Assembly (NCBI RefSeq): GCF_018812025.1
Contig: NC_063049.1
Coordinates: 10,917,537-10,981,536, forward strand
Length of the DNA stretch: 64,000 bases
Origin: Megalobrama amblycephala
Lineage: Eukaryota; Chordata; Actinopteri; Cypriniformes; Xenocyprididae
Direction of reading: 5' to 3'
The notes beneath the pieces are model-generated. The model saw only the letters and a list, made by a program, of their open reading frames with translations. It was not told where the DNA came from and did no database searches. Made by a program: the position numbers and the translations under genes. This document shows positions 35,598 through 46,460 of this stretch, in pieces. The stretch's first letter is position 1. The number at the start of each line of letters is the position of its first letter.

Positions 35598-37950
35598 GTA
35601 CCGTCATCCAGGATCATTGGCAGAGACATGGAAGTTGGGGTGAATTTTATAGTGTGAGGGTAACTGTTACTATAACTCATAGGTAACTCATAGGTGATTG
35701 GATTGACTTGATGGATAACAGGGAAGGGACTAATGTATCTGGGACTAAGCTTCTTGCTGGGCAGGTGCAGCTTGATGTCCCATGTGGAGATGCACACCTT
35801 CTGCCCGGGCTGGTAGGTGGAAGTATTGGACCACCAGTCATCGACATGAACCCTCTGAAGGCACACTGCCCTCTAAGGATGATGGTAAGCTGCGTCCCTG
35901 ACCCTCTCGCTCTCCCGGAACCAATGGGTGACGAGTTTTGGCTGTACTCAGTCCAGGTGAGGAAAAGGTTCCAGGTGCTCTGTTGGCCTTGGCAGAAGGT
36001 TCTCAGGAAACGTCCTATCTCCTGGATTTTCCTCTCTGTCTCTGATTCGTCTGAGGATGTTATCCAAAGGAGAGGCTCACAGTCACAACTAAGAGGTTGA
36101 AGAAGGCCTTCCATACACGGGAAATAAATTGTGGACCACGGTCAGACATTATGTCTTCTGGGAGGCCAAAATGTGTGAAACACATTATTGAACATCAGTG
36201 CGGCTGTTTCCATGGCAGTGGGGAGTCTCTTGAGGGGGATTATACGGCAGGCTTTGGAGAATCTGTCTACTATGACAAGAATACAGGTGAATCCATCTGA
36301 GAGGAGCAGATTCGTTATGAAGTCCACAGAGGGGGGCAATTTACAAGTCACAAAAGCAGCCCTCCACTCGTCCCCCTCACGTATCTGGATGAGGTTATAA
36401 GCGCTTTGGAGGTCCAGCTTAGTGAAAACAATTGCTCCTCTTAGTTATTCCAAGGCTGCTGGAATGAGGGGAAGTAGACAATGGAATTTAACTGTGATCT
36501 TTTTTAATGCCCAGTAATCAGTGCAAGGCCTCAAGCCTCTATCCTTCTTTGTCACTAAGAAAAAATTGGAAGTAGCAGGAGAAGTGGAAGGGTGGCTATT
36601 GCCTTGCTGAAAAGTCTCTTCTACATACTCCTGCATGGCCTTCTGGGATGGAGAGTGGGTAAATTTTGCCAGTCCCATGGTCAGTGAGGCAGTAGTTGTG
36701 AGGCTCATTTGGGGCAGAAAACATCACTGAAGGGGGCATAACGGGTTGATATATCCACAGATTGGTGTTCCACTGTACTCTCGATAGACGTGGAGTTTAG
36801 GGATAGAACTCTAGGTCAGAGAGGAGATAGCTTAGGAAGGACAGGGAAACAGCCAGGAAAGCATTTATCACCCCACTTCAGAACTTCTCCAGTGAACCAG
36901 TACAGGATGGGATTATGGGTCACAAGCAATGGGTACCTAAGAATAATGCCAGCAGAGGATATCTCCAGAACCAGGAAATGGATGGATTAAACATGCAGCT
37001 AGCCTACTCGTAGTTGTAGAGGTCCTACACAAAAACGAACATGGTTTTTTGAGCAGTTTTCCAGTTACCAACTGGACTTGATAGGTGGTTTCAATAGACC
37101 TCTTCTTGAGGTTGAGATGGCAACAGAGATCTCCTGATATGAAGTTGCCGTCTGACCCAGAATCGATGAGGGCAGTAACTAGAACAGAAACATCAAAGGC
37201 AATAAGGTGGACAATAGTGGTGAGTGGAGTAGATTTAACATTTGGACTATGAAAGAAACTCACCACGGGATGTGGAGGTTGAACTGGACGTGCCAGAATG
37301 ACATGTCCTCCAGCCAGGGAAAGTCGGGCATGATCAATTTGGATGGGCTTGTGACCTGGCTCTGGTGTGCTGGCAAACTCTGGGTGGAGATGGTATAAGG
37401 AGGACTGCTGGCACTGTCGGTCTTCCATACAATTTCTAACTCACTTGGCAAATTGGATGGACAGTTGAATGAAACGCTCAAGCCCAATGGAGTCATTGTA
37501 AACTGAGAGATGCAGCCGCAGAGCTGGCTCCAAACTTTGACGGTAGGTGGTGAGAAGCGAACGCTTGTTCCATCCACTGGCTGGCGCTAGGGTACGAAAC
37601 TTCAAAGCATAGTCATTGAATGAAATGTTGCCTTGACATAAATGGTATAATTGCTTACCAACTGAAGAGTCCCCATGGATCGACTGAAGATCTCTCTGAA
37701 ACGGACAATGAAGTTGCGGGTTGGGTTGTAGGACCTGCCTGCTACTAGATAGTTTCAGCCCATTGTAGAACTTGCCATGTCAACAAGGAGAGAATGAAGG
37801 TAATCTTTGCTCTCTCTGTGTAAGAATCCATTGCAGTCCTCCGCCAAGCCAGAGTAGGGCACTGGGTTGACCATGGGACTGGCAACATAGACAGGGGAGG
37901 AAGAAATGCTCGGTGCAGCTATGGGTTAAGTGGTGGATTCTGGAGTGGAA
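35598..37950 (-). pseudogene. Degenerate Ty3/Gypsy gag-pol region
   Basis: Broken frames on the minus strand follow Gypsy order. They are a gag-like segment (about 37780-37430), an aspartic protease with the DSGSDGNFI-type active-site motif (in 37428-36937), the start of reverse transcriptase with [17 protein letters not shown] (36708-36445), integrase core with [12 protein letters not shown] and [11 protein letters not shown] (36351-36142), and the integrase tail with [16 protein letters not shown] (35866-35546). The catalytic half of reverse transcriptase, RNase H and the integrase N-terminus are missing between about 36440 and 36380. Stops and frameshifts separate the pieces, so it cannot be functional. 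Confidence 0.85.
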
Positions 37951-38029
37951 AGAAATTGTGTTTTTTATTAATTTGGTGCTACTATGTGTAGCAGTGTAAA
38001 CGACACTTGGGTTTACTGTATGTGTGTCA

Positions 38030-38640
38030 CATGTAGACTGTTTTCCGCTGCTTGCAAGCAGACTATTTTGAGGAGACAGCTGATTGCCCTTCATTTGCCG
38101 CTCTGATTGCATGCACTCGCAAAGTGCGAATATACTGTAGGCTCACTCCTGCTCGAATCCAAGGTAAATCATCAACACTGTCATCTCTTACATGTGTTTT
38201 ATTTAAGTAAATACATTATAATCTGCTAAAACGCATACACGGGTTACTTTACTTCCTGAACAATTGCGCACCCGAGTCCATGTTGCTTTTATATTCACGC
38301 GAACCGTGGCACAGTTTGAGTGCAACCGAACTCAGACCACTGCCTTCAGGTAGTCTCGGGTTTGGTACCCCGGTGCATACCTGGGTTCGCATGACAGCTT
38401 TCACATTAGCGATTTTTCATGTGAACCGTGCCCCGTTTCGCGCACTTGTTGAGGAAGTAAAGTAACCTGCGCATGTGTTGTCGCTGATTATAATGTATTT
38501 ACCTTGGATTCAAGCAGGAGTGAGCCTGCAGTGTATTCGCACTTTGCAAGTGCAATCAGAGTGGCGAATGAATGGTAATCAGCTGTCTCCTCAAAATAGG
38601 CTGTCTGCAAGCAGCAGAAAACCGAACAAGTAATGTTTCA
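38030..38640. repeat. 600-bp imperfect foldback (inverted repeat)
   Basis: Left arm 38030-38265 contains TATTTTGAGGAGACAGCTGA, CTCACTCCTGCT.GAATCCAAGG and GGTTACTTTACTTCCT. The right arm 38445-38640 carries these words in reverse complement and reverse order (AGGAAGTAAAGTAACC, CCTTGGATTCAAGCAGGAG, TCAGCTGTCTCCTCAAAATA). The central 180 bases are GC-richer (GCGAACCGTG words, also inverted). Probably a non-autonomous foldback transposon. Confidence 0.85.
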
Positions 38641-38762
38641 CAATATTACCATTTTTACTGTATTTTTGATCAAATAAATTCAGCCTTGGTGAGCAAAAGA
38701 GATTTCTTTCAAAAACATTTAAAAATACTAATTATTCCAAACTTTCCAAACTATTAGAAAAT
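38635..38762. repeat. Copy of an abundant dispersed repeat
   Basis: Shares TTTCACAATATTACCATTTTTACTGTATTTTTGATCAAATAAA and the following words with 12420-12520 and 46215-46360. Confidence 0.65.
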
Positions 38763-38806
38763 CATATTTTGCAGTGCTGCCCTGCCCAACCCTCATTCTA
38801 GTTGTT

Positions 38807-38818
38807 TTTATTTTTATT
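38807..38818 (-). terminator. Poly(A) signals of the unrecognised 39-kb gene
   Basis: Two AATAAA hexamers in tandem on the minus strand (38818-38813 and 38812-38807), about 195 nt downstream of the stop codon at 39011-39013. This is a plausible 3' end for the short 3' UTR. Confidence 0.55.
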
Positions 38819-39010
38819 ATTGCATTTTCCCCCCTATTTTATATTCAAATGACATTCACATCAAGGTATATTTCTTTGCTGTTTGATCAGCAGAACCATT
38901 AACATATCAAACTACTATTTCTAGCATATCAAACAGCAAGTCACAGAAGTTTTCTTGAAAATGTTTCATTTGGTGTTCGCAAACATCATTATGAGACAGG
39001 GACACCGAGA

Positions 39011-39147
39011 TCATTTAGGGAACAGGGAGCCATTTTCATGTAATTGGGTGTCATCAGTGGATTCTGGAGGTAAAGCCGACTTCAAAGCCGTTGGAAAATC
39101 AGCTGGGTGGGTGTAGAGAGGCTCACGACTGCTGCGGCCCTGGACAT
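39011..39147 (-). CDS. Unrecognised gene: last coding exon with stop
   Basis: 137 nt. After a GTTGCAG acceptor (39149-39148 = AG) it completes a split codon and reads 44 residues to a TGA at 39013-39011. The peptide contains QGRSSREPLYTHPADFPTAL, then an acidic/Ser-Thr piece (PPESTDDTQ), and ends ENGSLFPK. Composition is that of a disordered cytoplasmic or secreted tail. Phase (one nucleotide from the previous exon) matches the exon at 39479-39515, and poly(A) signals follow about 195 nt later. I do not recognise the family. No transposon ends or repeats cover it. Confidence 0.6.
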
Positions 39148-39478
39148 CTGCAACACACACACAATCTGCCACTCATTAGTACACGGTCATACACACACAA
39201 CACATGCTCATTAATTATGTGCACAGCTACAGACATAAGCATTTGACTCAATCTATGGCATTCTCAAAGGTGAATTTGACATTAACAATGCCACATTATT
39301 CCTCTGTGGTGAGCAACAGGATGATTGTCTGTGTGCTGAGAAAAAAATGTGAGGGTTTTATGAGCAGACGTTGTGTAAGAATGGGTGTTCAAACACCTAT
39401 GTCAGTCCTGTATTCTCACTCTCACACACATATTGGAGCATGCCAAAATGAACAAATTTACATTAACACGTCTCTCAC

Positions 39479-39515
39479 CTGAGCCCCTGACGGTATAAGG
39501 AGGAGTTTTCATGGT
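39479..39515 (-). CDS. Unrecognised gene: penultimate coding exon (37 nt)
   Basis: AG acceptor after TCTTCCACGACAG, strong donor GTGAGAG, phase 0 in and phase 1 out. It reads TMKTPPYTVRGS and joins in frame across a 331-nt intron to the last exon. The 5' neighbour exon was not found: a TATC repeat and a hAT element follow directly upstream. Whether the gene is real depends on transcript evidence. Confidence 0.55.
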
Positions 39516-39531
39516 CTGTCGTGGAAGACAG

Positions 39532-39533
<2 letters not shown>

Positions 39534-39589
<56 letters not shown>
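39534..39589. repeat. (ATCT)n microsatellite
   Basis: About 14 copies of TATC/ATCT immediately upstream of the 37-nt exon. Confidence 0.96.
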
Positions 39590-39876
39590 ATCTATTTTTA
39601 CATTCACTTAATCCTTATGAGCTATTCGGGGTCTTTTTGACCCCAAATGATTGCTAGCTCTATACACACAGAAAAATAAATTGGAATGATACCTGGTTGT
39701 ATGTTACTGGGAAAAACAAGTCCCTCTCAGGATGTTCGGGGTCTCACATTGAAATGAAAATTTGATAAAAAAAAAAAATAAAAAAAAAAAGCGATCACTT
39801 CTATGGGAGAATGCTGATCCTTGGAAAATTTAACAATTACAACCCCTAAAAATCTAAATCAGCCTCAACACAGAAC

Positions 39877-41109
39877 CAGGGACGTGCACAGGAATTTTGA
39901 GGGGCAGTTGCTCTGACCTAAAAAAAGGGCAACACCCCCCCCCCCCCCCAAAAAAAAAAAAATCACGGGCTATATGAAGGACTGAGAATAACATTAGATG
40001 AGGAAGAAATAGTCCTACCCACAATAGCGATTAAGTACAAAAACCGAACGAATCCCTTTAAATATATCATCGGATCGATGTTTTGAGGTGTGGTAACCGT
40101 GGTATAAGCGGAATAATTGACTCCGCTTCGAGTCGTGACCGAATCACCACTTCAGGTGTGCATTATTTTTCTAATAATTCAACGGCCCGTCGTCAATTAT
40201 TCCTTACTTGAATCACAGCTTAAATAGTGTTTTGACATCGACAACCCAAGTGCATTTTACCTCAAACTTGCGTCTAGTTAACTTTCTAAAGTAGCAATCG
40301 CTTCTCGGGTCGACATTAACACACTGACAAAATTATATTCAGAATTAAAAATATTTTATACCACTTTTTAATGTGTGTTTGTGTAAAGGTTTTCACGAGA
40401 TACCAACCTTTCGCGAACTTGCTTCCAACACTCGTTCTCATGGAGGCGCGCGCGGTGTGCACGGAGGGGAGGGGCTGTGCGCGCGCGAGTATGTGAGAGA
40501 GACGCGTGAGTGAGAGACGCAGGGAAATGAAATGCAGCTGAACTTTTGCTCTATGAAAGACATTGACAAAGACGAAAACTAAGGACATTTAATCTATAAT
40601 TTTATTTTAGTTAGTTTTGCCAAACACACATTACAGTTTTGGTTAGTTATCGTTTTTTTTTTTTTTTTTTTTTGTAATGCCTCGTTTTTATTTTTATTTC
40701 AGTTAACGACGATGTTTTTTCCCACCTAGTTTTCGTTTTTTTCGTTCGTTTTCGTTAAAGATTATAACCTTACTCACCTTTCCGACAACGTTAAGTCGTC
40801 TCACCCGACAATCTCCTTCTAGTGCCGCTCATGCAGGCTCAGCTCAGGTGCCGGTCGCGTGCAGCGCTGCAGCCACATAAACAGAGTTTGCCCTTCCCCT
40901 ACTGACTTTCACTTTCGGACGGGTGCCCGAATATGGAAGTGAACGAGGCTTTGCGATTTTTTTTTTTAATCTAGGCCTACGTGAAATTCTGCATCCATTG
41001 TAAGATATTTTTATTTATTTTTTCCCACCTCGGAAGGGCAACGTGAGTCGAGAAGGGCATATGGGCAGTTGCCCGGGCAACCTGAGCAACCCCCCTGTGC
41101 ACGTCCCTG
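39877..41109. mobile_element. hAT-type non-autonomous element with perfect 8-bp target duplication
   Basis: The 16-bp terminal inverted repeats are perfect: CAGGGACGTGCACAGG at the left and CCTGTGCACGTCCCTG at the right. CACAGAAC flanks both sides (39869-39876, 41110-41117). Length 1233 bp. The interior has a C-run then A-run (39937-39961), an inverted pair around AGCGGAATAATTGAC / GTCAATTATTCCTTA (about 40105-40210), and a GC-rich stretch (40440-40520). No transposase frame is visible. The clean duplication suggests a fairly young insertion. Confidence 0.92.
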
Positions 41110-41117
41110 CACAGAAC

Positions 41118-42666
41118 ACAAATACACAGTGAAGTGGCAACCCTATAGCACATCCATAATGTGGAACACAGGTGCTCACACACACACATACACCGCTCCA
41201 CCCCCACAAACTGCCCCTCGACCCAAAATTCACCCATCAATGGGAGACTGTAAAAAAAATTCTTTTTGTTACATAATTTGTCCAAAAAAAATAAAAAAAA
41301 TAAATCAAGTACAATGTAGAAACCACAAAAAATGAAGGCTTGATACCACAACACATCACTGATGGAGAAAACAAACACAAAATAAATAAATAAATAAATA
41401 AATAATATTTCTAAAATGTAAAAAATACCTTAAATCCCCAGCACTGCACAAATGTAGGGTTAATTGGAACAATTTTAGTTTATTGATTAAAGCAAAATTA
41501 TTTAATGTATTTTTAATCATTTTAAAATGCATAGGGCATGTAATTTTTTTATGAAAAGGGGTCTCTATATTACAGGTGGTTGAAGCAGAGGTGTTGATGT
41601 TAGCAGAAAGGTATTTTTCTAAACATTTGTTGTGCGCCAATGAATTTTTCACAAAAAAGAGCACAACACACAATTAACACAAATGTTGTGTGTGTAATAT
41701 AACAATCTTCCACGAGTTCTACTGGGAAAACAGTGTTCAGATGATCATTTCATTAACAATGTTACAGGTGTGACAATATGATTGTTCACTTCCTCATTCT
41801 AATATCACTCTCATCTCATCTCAGTCTGTTCTCTGTACAGGGAAAGCACAACCGTGGTTGGACGCGTCTAAATATGTCTTTCTGATTGTGTCTCTGTATG
41901 CTGTGATTTCAGCTCATTCAACCCCAACACAAAGAAACTGATTACTAGGGAGAGAGACAGACAGACTCCCTACCTCAACCTCTCTAAAGATGCCTGATTT
42001 CATGAATGTAAATCAGTATGCGTACTTTGCCTATGTCTCACATTCTGTCTCTCTGTGATAGAATCAAGATGTAGTTTTATTATCATTGGTGTTTGCTAAA
42101 TCTATTATTGCTCATATGTAGCCCTTAACCCTAAATTCTAAACTTCAGAAAGGAAATTGTTTTTATTCAGACATGAATGAAACCATAAATCATGTGGCTT
42201 GTATAGGAGGGGTGTGCTATTTCTTTTCAAGTCAGATACAGTATTTAAGCAGCATAAATTGGAGAAAATCCCATAAGACTGAAAGAATAAACCAAAAAAC
42301 TACCAAAATGTTATAGAGACTGGGCAGTAAGCATTGGCCAAGCAACTCCAACAACACCTTAGCAACTGAATGCATCACTCATGCAACTGCAGCAACACCC
42401 CCAAAATCACTCCAGCATGACGGTAATTTTCTTTAAATACGCCAGTTATGGAGGCTTTTGGGTAAGCTGATCTCTGTTGTAATCTATCGTCATCATTGTC
42501 CCGCATTCTCATTGGTTTGCTGGCCTATGGAGGATTCCATGGGCAGAAAATCTCGCTCACCCGAGAGGAAAAATGCGCTGCTGCTGGAAGATCTCGATCA
42601 CCAAAAATCACACTGTATTTGAGGCAAAACTAACTAGACTAAATCAAGTGAGAAAAAAAAAGTCAT
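41118..42666. other. Intergenic, no gene seen
   Basis: AT-rich with a short (AAAT)n run near 41380-41405. No supported exon, transposon boundary or RNA gene found. Confidence 0.45.
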
Positions 42667-42769
42667 AAATGAAAATTTTCATAGAATTTTATTTTCACCA
42701 CAGTGAAATGTTTTATGTATAAAAACATTTCACTGTGGTGAAAATAAAATTCTATGAAAATTTTCATTT
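42667..42769. repeat. Near-perfect 103-bp hairpin
   Basis: AAATGAAAATTTTCATAGAA... reads into its own reverse complement after a short ATGTAT loop (about 42715-42720). Stem about 48 bp with at most one or two mismatches. A (TA)n run follows at once, and then part of the stem reappears (AAAAACATTTCACTG, 42849-42863), suggesting the end of an element split by the microsatellite. Confidence 0.9.
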
Positions 42770-42771
42770 CT

Positions 42772-42773
<2 letters not shown>

Positions 42774-42842
<69 letters not shown>
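42774..42842. repeat. (TA)n microsatellite
   Basis: About 68 bases of TA between the hairpin and a partial repeat of its arm. Confidence 0.96.
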
Positions 42843-42845
<3 letters not shown>

Positions 42846-43207
42846 CTATAAAAACATTTCACTGAAAACTCAACTGCTTGATTTTTTTAATATTATAGTA
42901 AATTGTAAAAACATTATTGCCCACCTCTTTATATAAACATGGATATATAAGAATGTCCAGCTTTATCCGCCTATATGTAAATCGATTTATACTATATAGC
43001 AAATGGCAAATGCTTGATTGTTCATTGCCAAATAAAGCAATAAACCCCAAGAAGCCATGGTTTACATAACAGCTAAGGAGGTAACAACGGCCCTTAGTTG
43101 TTATAAATTCACTGTAAACCACAGCTTCACGGGGGCTTATTGCTTTTATAAAATGATTACAATACAAATATTAACGCCAAAAAATATGTATCAATGCAAC
43201 TTTCATG

Positions 43208-43958
43208 AAAGGATTAGTCCACTTTCAAATAAAATTTTCCTGATAATTTACTCACCCCCATGTCATCCAAGATGTTCATGTCTTTCTTTATTCAGTCGAA
43301 AAAAAATTAAGGTTTTTGATGAAAACATTCCAGGATTATTATCAGCAGAGATCGAGTCAGCTAGATCATCCATTGTGAAGGCCTCATCAACACAACAGCC
43401 AGGAGCACAGTTCCTCAACAAACTGTCCACACCGGCATGATGAATACAATCCTCAACCGGAATCCACAATCCTCAACTTGAAGAGCTGCTGTGCAGCCAA
43501 AATTATATACCAGTTAGCAATGTAAAGCTGCTTTGACACAATCTGCATTGTAAAAAGCACTATATAAATAAAGGTGACTTGACTTTACTTGATTATTCTC
43601 CTTATAGTGGACTTAAATGGCCTCCAGACGGTTGAAGATCAAAATTACAGTTTCAGTGCAGCTTTAAAGGGCTTTAAACGATACCAGACGAGGAAAATGA
43701 CAGATTGTTTCGCTAGGTAAAACCCTTATTCCTCGTCTGGTATTGTTTAAAGCCCTTTGAAGCTGCACTGAAACTGTAATTTTGACCTTCAACCATTCGG
43801 ATTCCACTGAAGTCCACTATAAGGAGAATAATCCTGGAATGTTTTCATCAAAAACCTTAATTTCTTTTCAACTGACGAAAGAAAGACATGAACATCTTGG
43901 ATGACATGGGGGTGAGTAAATTATCAGGAAAATTTTATTTAAAAGTGGACTACTCCTT
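43208..43958. mobile_element. Large palindromic element with AAAGGATTAGTCCACTTT ends
   Basis: The left arm (AAAGGATTAGTCCACTTTCA, then TTTACTCACCCCCATGTCAT) and the right arm (ATGACATGGGGGTGAGTAAA, then AAGTGGACTACTCCTT) are complementary along nearly their whole length, with the centre near 43708. The left arm is split by the insertion at 43341-43590. No coding frame. Related in design to the TTAAAGG...-ended palindromes elsewhere in the window. Confidence 0.88.
43341..43590 (+). mobile_element. Retroposon insertion (SINE or LINE tail) with 7-bp target duplication
   Basis: Interrupts the palindrome arm precisely: GATTATT stands on both sides (43334-43340 and 43591-43597), and the other arm reads straight through. 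The insert ends GTAAAAAGCACTATATAAATAAAGGTGACTTGACTT, a tail with short tandem repeats. A similar end occurs at 44570-44625 (TGCATTGTGAATAGCG...TTTGACTTGACTT). Retroposition is inferred from the tail and duplication. Confidence 0.8.
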
Positions 43959-45860
43959 GAAGTATAATCATTAAAAGGCCTCCTTCCACTGGAAAAAAAT
44001 AGTCCCTGACCATGAACAGCAAGAGAAGTTACATTTTTACGCCATTAGATGGCGGCAAAGATTGTCTTTATGAGCGAGACACTCAGTCGCAAAGACGTTT
44101 ATATTAAAACTTGTTGTGAACATGGAACAAGTGTTTTGACTAGCGCTGTGTCAGCAGGACACGGGAAAACCCATTCAAACGGATTTTTATTATGAACATA
44201 GGAAAATGACCTGAAGGAAAATGCTAAATTTGAATGCAGGTAATACACTATATCTCTCTCACAGTACTCCTCTACATAATGGAGCTTTAATTAACAAAAT
44301 CAATAGCAAACAAACATATGTTTACGTTGCTAAGACTGACGAAGCAACATACACATTCAGTGGCACAGCGATACTAAATGTAATGCAGTCAGCTGTATGT
44401 TTTCGTGAATTTTACAACGGCTTCGAACGCGGCTTAACCAATCAGAATCAAGGGCCGGAACTATCCGTTTTATAATGTAAACTATATTATTGCCCAGCTG
44501 TAATCTGCTGAATACAACTATAAGACATGATATATAAACATTAAAAAAATGATTTTCTGTAATGCAGCTTTGAAACAATGTGCATTGTGAATAGCGTGAT
44601 ACAAATACATTTGACTTGACTTCTGCCTTTATCATCTCCCTCTGTCTGTCTCTCTCTCTGTCTCTCAGATTTAATTCAATTCAAAGAGCTTTATTGACAT
44701 GAGTGTAATGAATATTATTTTGCCAAATCTTTTTTAACACTTTAATATAATCTTTAATAACCACAAAGTGGTTATTAAACAGAATATGCTGGAAGAACTA
44801 CATAATATTACTGTAATGAACTGATTGAACTGAGTGAAGACCAAATAAAACAGGCTTTTCTCTGGTTATCAGGGCTGTGCAGTCCAGTCAGTAAGACTGA
44901 TCTCTCTCTGAGTGACTGAATTTTCTCTCTCTCTCTTTCTCTTTCTTTCGAAACTGGGACACCCTAAAACACTGTCTGGGGCCTCCAGAGGAAAAAACAA
45001 ATGGCCTCCATCATTTGGTTTGGCAGAAAGCATCCATAATTGATTAATGAGGATGACAGTATGTGGATGTTTCGCTGTGTGAGCTGAAGGAGATGAGCAG
45101 GAATCTAAATTGATCTGAAAGCGTAATGGTGGTATTAAAATCTGTAATTGTGTAACACTGTAACTGTGTTTAGTATGAGAATATAAAGTGCAATTCATTT
45201 CCACATATTCATTTATTTATTTATGTTCATTTTGTTAATAGATGGACTTTATGGATCAATGTTTAGGATTCTGAGGCTGAAGTCTCATTTCAGCAAGTGT
45301 CCTGAGAGCTGCAATCAGTCTATGTCCAGCTGGGGGCAGTAACTGGCCTGTGTGGATGTTTTACCGGCTGAAACTGGGTAAGAACATGCAGTGAAAACCT
45401 AGATTAAATAATAATAAAATGTTAGCAGATATTAAGCAGACAGTCTACTAATACTCCAATGATAGTTAGTTGACATGTAGTTGCAAAGCTACTTACTGCC
45501 TAAAGTGGCCCATTGAAATAAAGTGTTAACTTTATTGATGTTAAATATGTAAAGCTGGTTATTGTGCATTTGAAACACATTCAGTTTGTTAGTACTATTA
45601 CAGAAATCTTACCTGTTTATTACCTGCTTTATTTATGTATGACTGACAAATAAGTATCACATTAAGTTTATTAGTTTATGCTAAAACTGTGTAATCCAAA
45701 TAGATGGACATTTTATATGAAATTCAAATACATACTCTAAATCTAAAATTAGGGCCTAAATATCTAGTTGAGTGACATTAAATATGTCGAAAAGAGAAGC
45801 ATGAACATTCTCCAAAAATGTAATATGCTTCACAACATCATAAGGGCCAGTAAATAAAGA
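43959..45860. other. Intergenic, no gene seen
   Basis: Contains a second retroposon tail (44570-44625) and TC-rich stretches near 44640-44670 and 44905-44950. Nothing coding is supported. Confidence 0.45.
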
Positions 45861-46214
45861 AAGACAACATTTTTTGGGGAGCCTTATACAAAAAAAAAAA
45901 AAAACACCTTTGTGTACTTCTTAGAATTATAGTATATTTGGCCTATACTTGTAGTCAATCTTTTGATTGAGATATACTTACAAGTTCAATTAAATATTCT
46001 AAGTATACTTGTTTTTACTCTTTTGATTGAATAGCCTATTAAATACTTTTTTTCCACATAATTTTACATACTGTCTTAACTTACATTATTTGACAATATT
46101 GATTTATAACGAAAACTGATATGTTCCAAATTCTGAATATGTGATTTTTTTTTTTTTTTTTTTTTGTAGCTGGGTGCTATTACACATCTGTCCCTCAGAT
46201 CTCTAGAGAATCTC

Positions 46215-46460
46215 TAAATTGTAATAATATTTCATAATATTACTTTTTTTTTTTACTGTATTTTGGATCAAATAAATGTAGGCCTATCCTTGTTGAGCAT
46301 TAGAGACTTTTTTAAAAAAAAACATTAATAAATCTTACAGATCCCAAACTTTTGAATGTATATGTTAAGTTTACTTAAAGAAAACATACAAGTATACTTG
46401 TAGTATAAAAGTACTAAACTAGTAGTTTACTGAGAGTATACTTCAAAGTGTACTTTCACA
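46215..46460. repeat. Dispersed repeat plus a fragment of the TATACTT-rich family
   Basis: 46215-46360 matches the ACTGTATTTT...AAATAAATG repeat. 46366-46455 matches 34010-34098 (TAAGTT.ACTTAAA.GAAAAC, ACTAAACTAGTAGTTTACTG). Confidence 0.7.

Noticed and set aside
45290..45395. Plus-strand stretch with TTTCAG before it and GGTAAG after it, open in one frame
   Set aside because: Only about 33 codons, no in-phase partner exon nearby and no recognisable peptide; chance splice-like signals are expected at this frequency.
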